The notes: generated by a model not told the origin, from the letters alone. DNA of 12,022 nucleotides from Rickettsiaceae bacterium (GCA_021741285.1 JAIOYD010000022.1:1-12022); one strand, 5' to 3'. Shown: positions 1-8,319, counted from the stretch's first letter. Program-made: numbers and translations.

Positions 1-1
1 G

Positions 2-85
2 TACGGAAGACACCGACAATGCAAGTCTTTAAAAGAAGAGGAAGGTGTTTTATTTTATTTATTACTTCTTGGTCCAAAATATTAG
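2..85 (+). pseudogene. Possible upstream segment of the same reading frame, ended by TAG
   Basis: Positions 2-82 read openly in the same frame as the protease gene, with peptide text such as LKEEEGVLFYLLLLGPKY, and then meet TAG at 83-85. The protease frame resumes three bases later at TTG 89. This could be the tail of an unrelated upstream gene, or the front of the protease gene cut by a nonsense mutation. The window begins inside it, so it cannot be settled here. Confidence 0.35.
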
Positions 86-88
86 TTT

Positions 89-1300
89 TTGATAAATATC
101 CTGTGTTATAATAATAAAGCTGGTTTACAAGACGCTTACAATTCTTCGCTGCAGTATAGAAATAAAGTTTTATTGCCCAAGATAGAAAGGCTAAATCATT
201 CATCAGAAAGTATAAATGTTAAAACGCGAGAGTCTCCTAAATACAACAAAATCACTGACGAGGAATTTAATTTGGCCAGAAACTTACTTCCTATAGAAAA
301 CAATAGAACTTTTATTGCCGATAATTCAATAATTATACACGAAATCAAATCAATACTTCAACCTTCTTTTCTACAAGTTGAGGACTTAGCGAGACGAGGA
401 GAGTGGACTAATAAAACTCTTTTTGTTTCTCATGGCGGGGTTAAAGGATATTTAAAGCAAGATACACTCAAAAAAAGTTTAGATCCAGTAGCTAAGGAGT
501 ATAACACAGAAATATCTACAGTCATCGAGATAGCACAAATGCTATTTTTTGAGGCAATTAATCGTGGTAGTAACGCGAGTAATAAGAAGGATTATACTTG
601 CACAAAAGAATTTATCAAAAAATATCCAGAATTAATAAAACAAATTATTTCTTCACACCCTGAATATTTTATTGATAAATCCCTAGTAAACGGGTGTATT
701 GATAATCCTGGGCTAAGAGCCCAAATAATTAGTCAGTTAGAAAATATCGATATTGAAGGAGAGGGCCTAGCCCCCCATGAACAAAAGAGCTATTGGTATA
801 AATATACTTTAGAAGGGGTAGTTAAACTATTAACTCTGAGATTAGATAGTGCTGGGGTAAAAGATGTTAAAATAATGGTTCCTAAATATTTTTGGGATGA
901 TTCTATAGATACGGCCCAAAAATTAATTAGTGAAATTACATCTTTAATTGACGAGAAAATAATTCTAATACCTTTAAATCTTTATGGTATACATTGGGTA
1001 GGTATAATAATAAATCCTAATAGCGAGGAAATAAGAATAAATTATATGGATTCAGAGCAGCAAGGAATGCCCAGAATTTTAGAGCACCAACTCGTACATT
1101 TATTAATAGAAAAATATCCACAACGTAAGATTAAGTTAGAAATAGCGGTGTTAGAAAAACAAAAATTTAATAATTGTGCACCAGAAGTAATAGAGAACTT
1201 TATTGAATATATAGTTGGTGATAGGATGGAGCAAGAAGATACCCTTCTGATACACTTAGCGTTTCGAAGACTCAATTTTATATCCCTAATTTATTTCTAA
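89..1300 (+). CDS. Ulp1/C48-like (CE clan) cysteine protease, putative effector, possibly the 3' part of a broken gene
   Basis: The C-terminal third looks like a CE-clan cysteine protease (Ulp1/SENP, bacterial deubiquitinase or deSUMOylase type). I see a plausible catalytic set: His302 in GIHWVGIII, Asp321 in NYMDSEQQG, Gln358 four residues before the nucleophile, and Cys363 in NNCAPEVIENF. The Cys is followed by Ala where Gly is usual. The segment WYKYTLEGVVKLLTLRL (about 236-252) fits the start of this domain in Rickettsiales proteins. Residues 1-230 are polar and not recognised. No signal peptide or membrane segment is visible, so export would need a type IV or other leaderless route. The start is doubtful: the only early in-frame start is TTG at 89 with no Shine-Dalgarno, an in-frame TAG lies at 83-85, and the next in-frame ATG is codon 151. 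The last 15 residues look unlike the family, and a frame change near 1256 would replace them. The family call is fairly safe; substrate and activity are inference. Confidence 0.72.
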   Translation: MINILCYNNKAGLQDAYNSSLQYRNKVLLPKIERLNHSSESINVKTRESPKYNKITDEEFNLARNLLPIENNRTFIADNSIIIHEIKSILQPSFLQVEDLARRGEWTNKTLFVSHGGVKGYLKQDTLKKSLDPVAKEYNTEISTVIEIAQMLFFEAINRGSNASNKKDYTCTKEFIKKYPELIKQIISSHPEYFIDKSLVNGCIDNPGLRAQIISQLENIDIEGEGLAPHEQKSYWYKYTLEGVVKLLTLRLDSAGVKDVKIMVPKYFWDDSIDTAQKLISEITSLIDEKIILIPLNLYGIHWVGIIINPNSEEIRINYMDSEQQGMPRILEHQLVHLLIEKYPQRKIKLEIAVLEKQKFNNCAPEVIENFIEYIVGDRMEQEDTLLIHLAFRRLNFISLIYF

Positions 1301-1540
1301 GAGCTAAATATACTATCTTTAGTCCCGAACCTCTAATACAATAAAAAAGCTTTTTAAAGTTTTAGCTCACAATAGCTTCAACAAATACAGTGAGACTCCT
1401 ATAGATTAATTTGAATTTTTAAATAATATTATTGCGAAATAATGTTGTTACTATACTTATTACAAGTAACGCAACAAAACCACCCTGCCCAGGTCCCTAG
1501 TATGTTTTTTTCCATTTTATTTATTGCTATCTGTAAACAA

Positions 1541-1584
1541 TTTGTTAGTATAGCCAATCAGTTTTGTTAGTATAGCCAATCAGT
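1541..1584. repeat. Two perfect tandem copies of a 22-bp unit
   Basis: Positions 1541-1562 and 1563-1584 are identical. The shared core is TTAGTATAGCCAATCAGT. The array ends 30 bases before the ATG at 1615, where a promoter or operator for that gene would lie. Whether it is a regulatory repeat or a replication slip cannot be told from sequence alone. Confidence 0.9.
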
Positions 1585-1607
1585 ATTTATTAATTATTTT
1601 TAAGAGA

Positions 1608-1614
1608 GGAATTT
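1608..1614 (+). promoter_or_regulatory. Ribosome-binding region directly before the 86-aa ORF
   Basis: The sequence AGAGAGGAATTT leads directly into the ATG at 1615. This is one of the clearest Shine-Dalgarno matches in the window and supports translation of a small ORF that has no recognised homologue. The purine core begins slightly upstream, at about 1602-1609. Confidence 0.6.
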
Positions 1615-1875
1615 ATGAGAAGAACCCAAACAGTTTTTGTCTCACGAGGAAATGTTAACATAGAGTATCAATTAGGATATAACCCATATAGGATAGATCC
1701 TCTGGCGACAAGCGGTCAAATTAGTTTATTTGGTCCAGCACCAGCTCAGCAAAATGATGGACCGGGGGGAGCAGTAGGAGCTATAGGGGGAGTTGACGTT
1801 ATTGGAGCTGTAGAAGGCGCTGATGCTGCAAATGACATTGTAGATCTAGCTAGTGATTGCTGCATTATTCATTGA
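1615..1875 (+). CDS. Unrecognised 86-aa protein with a CaaX-like C terminus
   Basis: I do not recognise this protein. The ATG at 1615 is well supported by a purine-rich ribosome binding site, AGAGAGGA, about five bases upstream. The N-terminal half is polar (MRRTQTVFVSRGNVNIEYQL). Residues 41-47 are Pro/Ala/Gln-rich. Residues 50-75 are rich in Gly, Ala and Val (GGAVGAIGGVDVIGAVEGAD). The protein ends Asp-Cys-Cys-Ile-Ile-His, so its last four residues, CIIH, fit the form Cys-aliphatic-aliphatic-X, with a second Cys just before. There is no classical signal peptide and no long membrane helix. It stands alone on the plus strand, just after the 22-bp repeat and before a palindromic element that could end its transcript. 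It is probably a real gene because of the binding site and protein-like composition, but its function is unknown. A host-lipidated effector is a speculation, and His is an uncommon X residue. Confidence 0.7.
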   Translation: MRRTQTVFVSRGNVNIEYQLGYNPYRIDPLATSGQISLFGPAPAQQNDGPGGAVGAIGGVDVIGAVEGADAANDIVDLASDCCIIH

Positions 1876-1928
1876 AAATTTTTGTGAGTACCTCCTAACT
1901 AATAGGATGTGATTGTATTACTCTTATT

Positions 1929-1987
1929 GGTTCTGTTGCAAATTTAAGAAAGGGCTATTATTTTACTTCTAAATTTGCAACAGAGTC
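1929..1987. mobile_element. 59-bp palindromic mini-element with IS6-family-like ends
   Basis: The left arm begins GGTTCTGTTGCAAATTTA. The right arm ends TAAATTTGCAACAGAGTC. They pair over about 18 bases with one bulged A and a 16-base interior (1951-1966). The core CTGTTGCAAAT matches the terminal inverted repeats of IS6/IS26-type elements and resembles the ends at 11282 and 11669 in this window. It carries no gene. It is best read as a MITE-like or collapsed IS6 derivative. No target duplication is visible. In RNA it would fold into a strong stem-loop 53 bases past the 86-aa gene, so it could also act as a transcript end. Confidence 0.6.
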
Positions 1988-2021
1988 ACTTACACAGTGT
2001 ATTATAGACTCATATGGTTTT

Positions 2022-3087
2022 CTATTTTGACTCATAATGATCTTTTACGAACTGATTTAATAATCTAACACCAAATCCAACCCCACCTTTAGGACAAATT
2101 GGATTTGTTCCTTTGCGATCCCAAACAACACCAGCAATATCTAGATGCGCCCATTTGATTCTTCTTTAACAAAACGACCTATAAAATGTGCTGCAGTTGA
2201 GAGCGCCCCTTTCAGAACTCTGATTAGCGATATCAGCGACTGAGGATTTAATTGTTTCATTATAATCATTATGGAGAGGCATACGCCATAATTTTTCATT
2301 TGATTCCAAAGAAGATATAATTAATTTATTAGCCAGATCATCATTATTTGAAAAACACCCAGCATAAGTAGAGCCAAGAGCAACTGCAATAGCTCCTGTC
2401 AAAGTGGCTAAATCAATAACACATGCTGGTTTGAAATTTTCTTGTAGATAAGTCATACAATCGGCTAAAACAAGACGTCCCTCAGCATCAGTGTCTAAAA
2501 CTTCAACAGTTTGTCCAGACATAGTAGTTACTATATCACCAGGTCTTTGAGCACTACCACCTGGCATATTTTCAACTAATCCAACAATACCAACAACATT
2601 TACCTTTGCGGTTTCTAAGAGCTAAAGCTTTTATCACTCCTACAACAGCTGCAGATCCGCCCATATCATATTTCATCTCATGCATATTTGCCGCTGGTTT
2701 TATCGAAATTCCACCAGAATCAAAAGTCACACCTTTACCTACAAAACATATCGGATCAATATCATCTTTTAAGCCTTTATATTTCCTACTAATTTTGATT
2801 CTTTACTAGAACCTTGACCAACACCTAGCAAAGCACCCATTCCAAGATGTCTCATTTGGCTTTCCCCGAGTACTTCCGCCTCAATACCAAGTGGATCAAG
2901 CTTTTCTACTATTTTTCTTGCATAGCTTAATACCTACAAAATCTTGATTTTTATCTAACACTCTAGCTTCCGGCGTTTTCATTTTTGATAATCTCACCGC
3001 TGGTTCAGGCAATAAAATATAACATTCACCTAATCCAAGGAGGGCAAAATCCTCTAATTTCACCAACGGCTTTTCTTGTTGTTGCTC
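2022..3087 (-). pseudogene. pepA: Leucyl aminopeptidase (M17 family) pseudogene
   Basis: An intact homologue is a hexameric dimetal cytosolic aminopeptidase that releases N-terminal residues from peptides. Active-site text survives in pieces: [16 protein letters not shown] (metal-binding Lys and Asp), [23 protein letters not shown] (Asp and Glu ligands), [16 protein letters not shown] and WAHLDIAGV near the C terminus. The reading frame changes at about 2152-2160, 2200-2215, 2611-2620, 2783-2790 and 2925-2932, so no full protein can be made. Only 133 codons (2166-2567) remain open from an ATG. The 5' part is also shortened: a piece like the N-terminal domain (VKLEDFALLGLGE) runs almost directly into LPEPAVRLSKMKTPE, which normally lies far later, implying an internal deletion. 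There is an extra stretch of about 13 codons before SYARKIVEKL. The last sense codons end at TAG, 2024-2022. Identity is secure; exact lesion positions are approximate. Confidence 0.93.
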
Positions 3088-3428
3088 GTTATAGCTAACC
3101 CCATTTTGTTATCATAGAGCTACATTTACGTGTTGAAAGTTAATATCGTAGTAATTAAATTTGGAAAAACTGTAGGATGTATACTTAAGAAAGGTTTAGT
3201 TCTAGCCCTTAAGGAATATATGTGATAAGGTGCTAAATATTGATTAAAAAAATAAAGTTTCAACAAAAGCCTAGTTGTTAATAATTGATAAGAAAAAACA
3301 TAAAATACTAAACATATTTTATTCCTTATTGTTCCATAAATATAAGGCTATATAGGATGATTCTGAGCTTGTATTCAATTTTGAATATCAAGTATACCAA
3401 ACTTTTCTAAATAAAATTGTTATTTGCT
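3088..3428. other. AT-rich intergenic region between divergent pepA remnant and groES
   Basis: No gene is supported. The stretch has frequent stops in all frames. It should contain the former pepA promoter on the minus strand, and its right end abuts the likely heat-shock promoter of groES. I see no tRNA, repeat or strong hairpin in it. Confidence 0.5.
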
Positions 3429-3457
3429 CTTGAAGTAATTTTCAAGCGAACATATAT
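3429..3457 (+). promoter_or_regulatory. Probable RpoH (heat-shock) promoter of groESL
   Basis: CTTG at 3429-3432 is followed after 18 bases by CATATAT at 3451-3457. This matches the known alphaproteobacterial heat-shock sigma pattern (CTTG, 17-18 bases, C-pyrimidine-TAT-T). It lies 44 bases before the groES ATG. The -35 box is also one arm of an inverted repeat, CTTGAA-N6-TTCAAG (3429-3446). No CIRCE element (TTAGCACTC-N9-GAGTGCTAA), the HrcA operator, is seen. Confidence 0.6.
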
Positions 3458-3500
3458 AACAACATGCAAGAACAATTTAACTAAATTTATGAGGTTCAAG

Positions 3501-3791
3501 ATGAATTTTAAACCACTACATGATCGAATCGCTGTTTTACCAGTTCCAGGCGAAGAAAAAACTACTGGAGGAATTATAATTCCTGATACTGCTAAGGAAA
3601 AGCCAATGCAAGGTAAAGTTGTTGCGGTGGGAAGCGGTCTTAGAGATAAAGATGGAAAACTAGTTCCGTTGGAAGTAAAAGTTGGTGATATAGTAATGTA
3701 TGGCAAATGGGGCGGTACAGAAGTAAAGATAGATGGCAAAGATATTGTTATCATGAAAGAAAGTGATGTTATGGGAATTGTTATAAAATAA
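3501..3791 (+). CDS. groES: Co-chaperonin GroES (Hsp10)
   Basis: GroES forms the heptameric lid that caps GroEL and encloses a folding protein in the cytoplasm. At 96 aa the length is normal. It begins [14 protein letters not shown]. The mobile loop that touches GroEL lies at about residues 17-33, with the GGIII segment at 23-27, and the C-terminal half has the usual [16 protein letters not shown] and final VMGIV. I chose ATG 3501 because GAGG lies six bases upstream (3491-3494) and the family starts here; ATG 3489 and TTG 3417 in the same frame would add an unlikely extension. It is first in an operon with groEL, 46 bases apart, behind a likely RpoH promoter. Confidence 0.97.
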   Translation: MNFKPLHDRIAVLPVPGEEKTTGGIIIPDTAKEKPMQGKVVAVGSGLRDKDGKLVPLEVKVGDIVMYGKWGGTEVKIDGKDIVIMKESDVMGIVIK

Positions 3792-3810
3792 TATCCAAGT
3801 CCAAAATTAA

Positions 3811-5493
<1,683 letters not shown>

Positions 5494-5529
5494 TAAGTTT
5501 TACCATCGTTATTTGTTAACCTATTACCT

Positions 5530-5567
5530 CAAAACCCTCGTCCATCTAATTATAGGCGAGGGTTTTG
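5530..5567 (+). terminator. Hairpin terminator after groEL
   Basis: CAAAACCCTCG (5530-5540) and CGAGGGTTTTG (5557-5567) form a perfect 11-bp stem with a 16-base loop, 36 bases past the groEL stop. The stem itself ends in a T run, as expected for Rho-independent termination. Its symmetry could also allow function in reverse. Confidence 0.8.
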
Positions 5568-5617
5568 TGCTAACATGTCTATTATTTTTTACTTAAATCT
5601 TTTTCTAGAACAAACGT

Positions 5618-6211
5618 ATGAAAATCCTAAAAAGAATCATTCTTCCCCTATTTATAGTAAGTTCTATAATTCTTAACATGACGCCAGCTTTTGCTGCAAA
5701 GTCAAGAAAAGGGCCGTTGAGAAGTTTTGGTGACTACATGCAGATAATAAATCCAATTTTTGCAAGCGGATTTGCTTCGCAAGAAAAAGGATTTGGACAT
5801 TTTGCTTTGATCTATGGTCAAACATGGGTAACTATGCATAGTGTGAAAATAATGGCAAGTAAAGGTAAGTGGCAACCGAGCAAGAGACCTAGTATTGATG
5901 GTAAAAAAGATCGGTTTGATGGTATGCCATCTGGCCACACAGCTTCGGCTTGGGTGGCAGCAGCGTATGTCAGAACTTTTTCCGAGGACTATAAATATCT
6001 CTCTATTCCTTTATATATAACAGCTGCAGTTACTGGTTACAGCCGGGTAAAGGCCAAAGAGCACACAACTAGTCAGGTAGTAGTAGGAGCTGCTCTTGCT
6101 GAGCTTGTGACTTATATCAATAATAAACTTGATTGGAGCAATGATTATAGATCAACCAATTTCTATTTTGGTGAGAATGAGCTAACAGCAAGCTTTCAGT
6201 TTAGGTTGTAA
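5618..6211 (+). CDS. Secreted PAP2-family phosphatase
   Basis: PAP2 enzymes remove phosphate from lipid phosphates such as phosphatidate or undecaprenyl diphosphate, or act as acid phosphatases. The 197-aa protein starts with a classical signal peptide (KILKRIILPLFIVSSIIL, then TPAFA-AK, cleavage near residue 27), so the active site should lie in the periplasm or beyond. The three motifs are present: KGKWQPSKRP (Lys/Arg phosphate contacts), PSGHT with its catalytic His, and SRVKAKEHTTSQV with the nucleophile His. The residue that usually pairs with that His is Asp, but it is Gln here. The weak ribosome binding site leaves the ATG start supported mainly by the signal peptide. It is separated from groEL by a terminator, so probably has its own promoter. 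The substrate cannot be named. Family call is confident; activity is less so. Confidence 0.85.
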   Translation: MKILKRIILPLFIVSSIILNMTPAFAAKSRKGPLRSFGDYMQIINPIFASGFASQEKGFGHFALIYGQTWVTMHSVKIMASKGKWQPSKRPSIDGKKDRFDGMPSGHTASAWVAAAYVRTFSEDYKYLSIPLYITAAVTGYSRVKAKEHTTSQVVVGAALAELVTYINNKLDWSNDYRSTNFYFGENELTASFQFRL

Positions 6212-6554
6212 TACTATTTAACAATACAAAATCTTTCTCTTCTCCTATCAAGCAAATCTTCTAATTGCTAATTTATCCTAAATAAATATCATTCCTGCTA
6301 CTGGGTTTTTCAAACTTAAGCTAAATATAGGAAAATAAAATTGCCTAAGAAGATCATTAGAAGTTAAAGGAAGGCTTGACGCAATTGTTAAAGAAACTCT
6401 GGCCGTTGCCTGAGATCACGAAATAAATTCGAGATGACCTACGTCGTTCCCCAAAACCTAGGCTAAGAGGTAGAGAGTAAGTCCCGAAAAAACTCTAAAC
6501 AAGTTTGAGGTGACTTTGTCATAACGTTAACTTTAGTAACCCACCTAAAATATA
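6212..6554. other. Intergenic region between converging genes
   Basis: The PAP2 gene and rlmH converge on this 343-base gap. I find no gene and no convincing T-tailed hairpin for either side. Positions of about 6400-6460 have higher GC than the rest, with text such as CGAGATGACCTACGTCGTTC that resembles dispersed intergenic repeats of Rickettsia; this may be a decayed copy. The remainder is AT-rich and unremarkable. Confidence 0.4.
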
Positions 6555-7004
6555 TTATTTATGATAAGGATGATTATCTAGAATAGTTTGAGCCCGGTAG
6601 ATTTGTTCAAGTAGCATTGCTTTAACAAGTTGGTGCGGAAAAGTCATTTCAGATAGACATAGTGTTAGATGGGCTGTTTTAACTATAGATTCATCAAGGC
6701 CAAAAGCGCCGCCAATAATGAAATCTATTGATTTACCAAGCATCATTTGTTTAGCAAAAATAGTGCTAAAGCTCTCGCTGCTGATTTGTTTGCCAGCGAG
6801 ATCCAAGACTATTATGCATGATCCGTTAGTAATTTTTTCTTTGATTTGCCGAGCTTCATCTTCCTTTATCTCGGCGGGTGAAGATTTTTTTGAATGCTGG
6901 AGTGCAGTATCTTTTATCTGCCAGCTGATCATTTTTTTATACTTATCAGCTATCAAAGCAAGCTCACCTGATAATTTTCCTACTGAAATAATTTGAATTT
7001 TCAT
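6555..7004 (-). CDS. rlmH: 23S rRNA pseudouridine-1915 N3-methyltransferase RlmH
   Basis: RlmH is a SPOUT-class enzyme that uses S-adenosylmethionine to methylate pseudouridine 1915 in helix 69 of 23S rRNA on assembled ribosomes. The 149-aa product is the usual length. It shows LDLAGKQISSESFS (67-80), the knot segment FIIGGAFGLD (95-104) and the conserved tail LSEMTFPHQLVKAMLLEQIYR followed by NHPYHK, whose end contributes to catalysis. Its ATG overlaps the sucB stop by one base (TAATG at 7006-7002), so it is likely translationally coupled to sucB. The linkage of a ribosome enzyme to TCA genes is probably just genome compaction. Confidence 0.96.
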   Translation of the reverse strand: MKIQIISVGKLSGELALIADKYKKMISWQIKDTALQHSKKSSPAEIKEDEARQIKEKITNGSCIIVLDLAGKQISSESFSTIFAKQMMLGKSIDFIIGGAFGLDESIVKTAHLTLCLSEMTFPHQLVKAMLLEQIYRAQTILDNHPYHK

Positions 7005-8206
7005 TAAAGGTCAAGCAATAGGCGCTCCGGATCTTCGATAGCTTGCTTTACTTTGACCAAGAAAGTAACTGCATCCTTACCATCAATTACCCTATGATCA
7101 TAAGAAAGAGCAATATACATCATCGGGCGTATTTCCACCTTACCATTTATAGCTACTGGTCGTTCTTGTGTATTGTGCAGTCCAATAATTCCTGTTTGAG
7201 GTGGATTAATAATTGGTGTAGATAATAGTGAGCCATAGACACCACCATTTGTAATTGAAAACGTTCCGCCTGTAAGATCAGACATTGAAAGCTTACCATC
7301 TCTTGCCTTTGCTGCTAAAGATACAATTCCTTTTTCTATTTCTGAAAAATTCAGTCTATTAGCATTCCTCAGCACAGGTACCACAAGTCCTTGCTCCGTG
7401 CCAACTGCCACTCCTATGTCGTAGTAATGCTTATAAACAATGTCATCACCATCCATTTCGGCATTAACCGAGGGGACTTCTTTTAGTGCATTGACCACGG
7501 CTTTGACAAAAAACGACATGAAGCCCAGCTTAACACCGTGTTTTTCTTGGAACGAATCTTTATACCGTGCACGAAGAGCAATTAGTTTGCTCATATCAAT
7601 TTCATTGAAGGTGCTTAATATAGCAGCGGTATTTTGTGAATCTTTTAAACGCTGAGCAATAGTTTTGCGCAAGCGAGACATACGGATACGCTCCACTGGT
7701 TTGTTGTCACTATTGGTTTGTGCTAACTCAGTAGAACCAAGTGGAGCAATAGTATTATTTAAAACATTAAGCACGTCACCCTTATTAATTCTACCATCTT
7801 TACCTGTGCCAGCAATATTGGTTGGATTAAGGTTATTTTCAGTTACAAGTTTTTGTACTGAAGGGGGCATTGTAGTAGTTACATCAACCTGCTTGTTTAG
7901 TATGGGTGGTTGTGTTACTGGTATAGAGGAAGCTACTGAAGCGGATTCTGGCTTGCCAGCTGCTATAGTACCAGCTTTAATCTTGCCAACAACTTGGCCA
8001 ACGGTGACAACTTCATCTTCTTTCTTGTCAATAGATTCAAGTATACCTTCGGCTGAAGCACTTACTTCTAACGTAACTTTTTCGGTTTCAAGTTCAAGTA
8101 AAAGCTCGTCTACTTTTACAGCGTCGCCTGGTTTTTTATGCCATTTAGCTATTGTTGCTTTTGAAACGGACTCTCCTAATGCTGGTACTATAATCTGAAC
8201 ACTCAT
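7004..8206 (-). CDS. sucB: Dihydrolipoyl succinyltransferase, E2 of 2-oxoglutarate dehydrogenase
   Basis: SucB passes the succinyl group made by SucA to coenzyme A through a lipoyl arm, giving succinyl-CoA in the TCA cycle. At 400 aa it is full length. The lipoyl domain spans about 1-76, with the lipoylated Lys43 in [11 protein letters not shown] linker rich in Ala, Ser and Pro leads to the subunit-binding domain at about 113-149 ([20 protein letters not shown]). The catalytic domain runs from about 170, with the active-site motif DHRVIDG (370-376; His371, Asp375). One lipoyl domain is typical of this enzyme. GGAGAG lies eight bases before the ATG. It follows sucA by about 110 bases and overlaps rlmH. 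Confidence 0.97.
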   Translation of the reverse strand: MSVQIIVPALGESVSKATIAKWHKKPGDAVKVDELLLELETEKVTLEVSASAEGILESIDKKEDEVVTVGQVVGKIKAGTIAAGKPESASVASSIPVTQPPILNKQVDVTTTMPPSVQKLVTENNLNPTNIAGTGKDGRINKGDVLNVLNNTIAPLGSTELAQTNSDNKPVERIRMSRLRKTIAQRLKDSQNTAAILSTFNEIDMSKLIALRARYKDSFQEKHGVKLGFMSFFVKAVVNALKEVPSVNAEMDGDDIVYKHYYDIGVAVGTEQGLVVPVLRNANRLNFSEIEKGIVSLAAKARDGKLSMSDLTGGTFSITNGGVYGSLLSTPIINPPQTGIIGLHNTQERPVAINGKVEIRPMMYIALSYDHRVIDGKDAVTFLVKVKQAIEDPERLLLDL

Positions 8207-8232
8207 AACTTATACTCTCCAAAACTCAAATT

Positions 8233-8292
8233 TTATTTACTCTTATATCCTGAAATAGTTTCACTTATACAAAACAATATTTCTTTAGTCAT
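8233..8292 (-). CDS. Possible 19-aa small ORF between sucA and sucB
   Basis: On the minus strand, GGTGGAG lies about seven bases before an ATG (8292-8290). The frame then reads MTKEILFCISETISGYKSK and ends at TAA, 26 bases before the sucB ATG. The ribosome binding site is at least as good as those of the flanking genes, which is the main argument that it is translated. It may be a real small protein, a coupling or leader ORF for sucB, or the preserved front of a lost gene. I know of no homologue. Confidence 0.35.
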   Translation of the reverse strand: MTKEILFCISETISGYKSK

Positions 8293-8319
8293 ATTATAGT
8301 CTCCACCAAATTAAGCAGG

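Larger units (their letters stand above)
1301..1614. other. Gene-free stretch with a hairpin and a tandem repeat
   Basis: No convincing gene is present in these 314 bases. They hold a short AAAAAGCTTTTT palindrome near 1344-1355, an imperfect hairpin around 1444-1475 (GTTGTTACT against AGTAACGCAAC), and the 22-bp tandem duplication at 1541-1584. The minus strand of about 1430-1500 reads open for some 23 codons (LGTWAGWFCCVTCNKYSNN) before a stop. It could be a coding relic, but I do not recognise it. Confidence 0.5.

Noticed and set aside
1344..1355. AAAAAGCTTTTT palindrome as terminator of the protease gene
   Set aside because: It has no loop and no GC-rich stem, and such palindromes are expected by chance in AT-rich DNA.
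1541..1584. Tandem repeat as a CRISPR array
   Set aside because: The two copies are directly adjacent with no spacers, and no cas genes are present.
2606..2809. Plus-strand ORF of 67 codons
   Set aside because: It lies antisense within the pepA pseudogene, whose minus-strand text is clearly that of an aminopeptidase.
3429..3446. Inverted repeat before groES as a CIRCE element
   Set aside because: Sequence and spacer length do not match TTAGCACTC-N9-GAGTGCTAA.
7665..8198. Plus-strand ORF of 177 codons antisense to sucB
   Set aside because: It mirrors the lipoyl and linker coding region of sucB; composition is a complement artefact.
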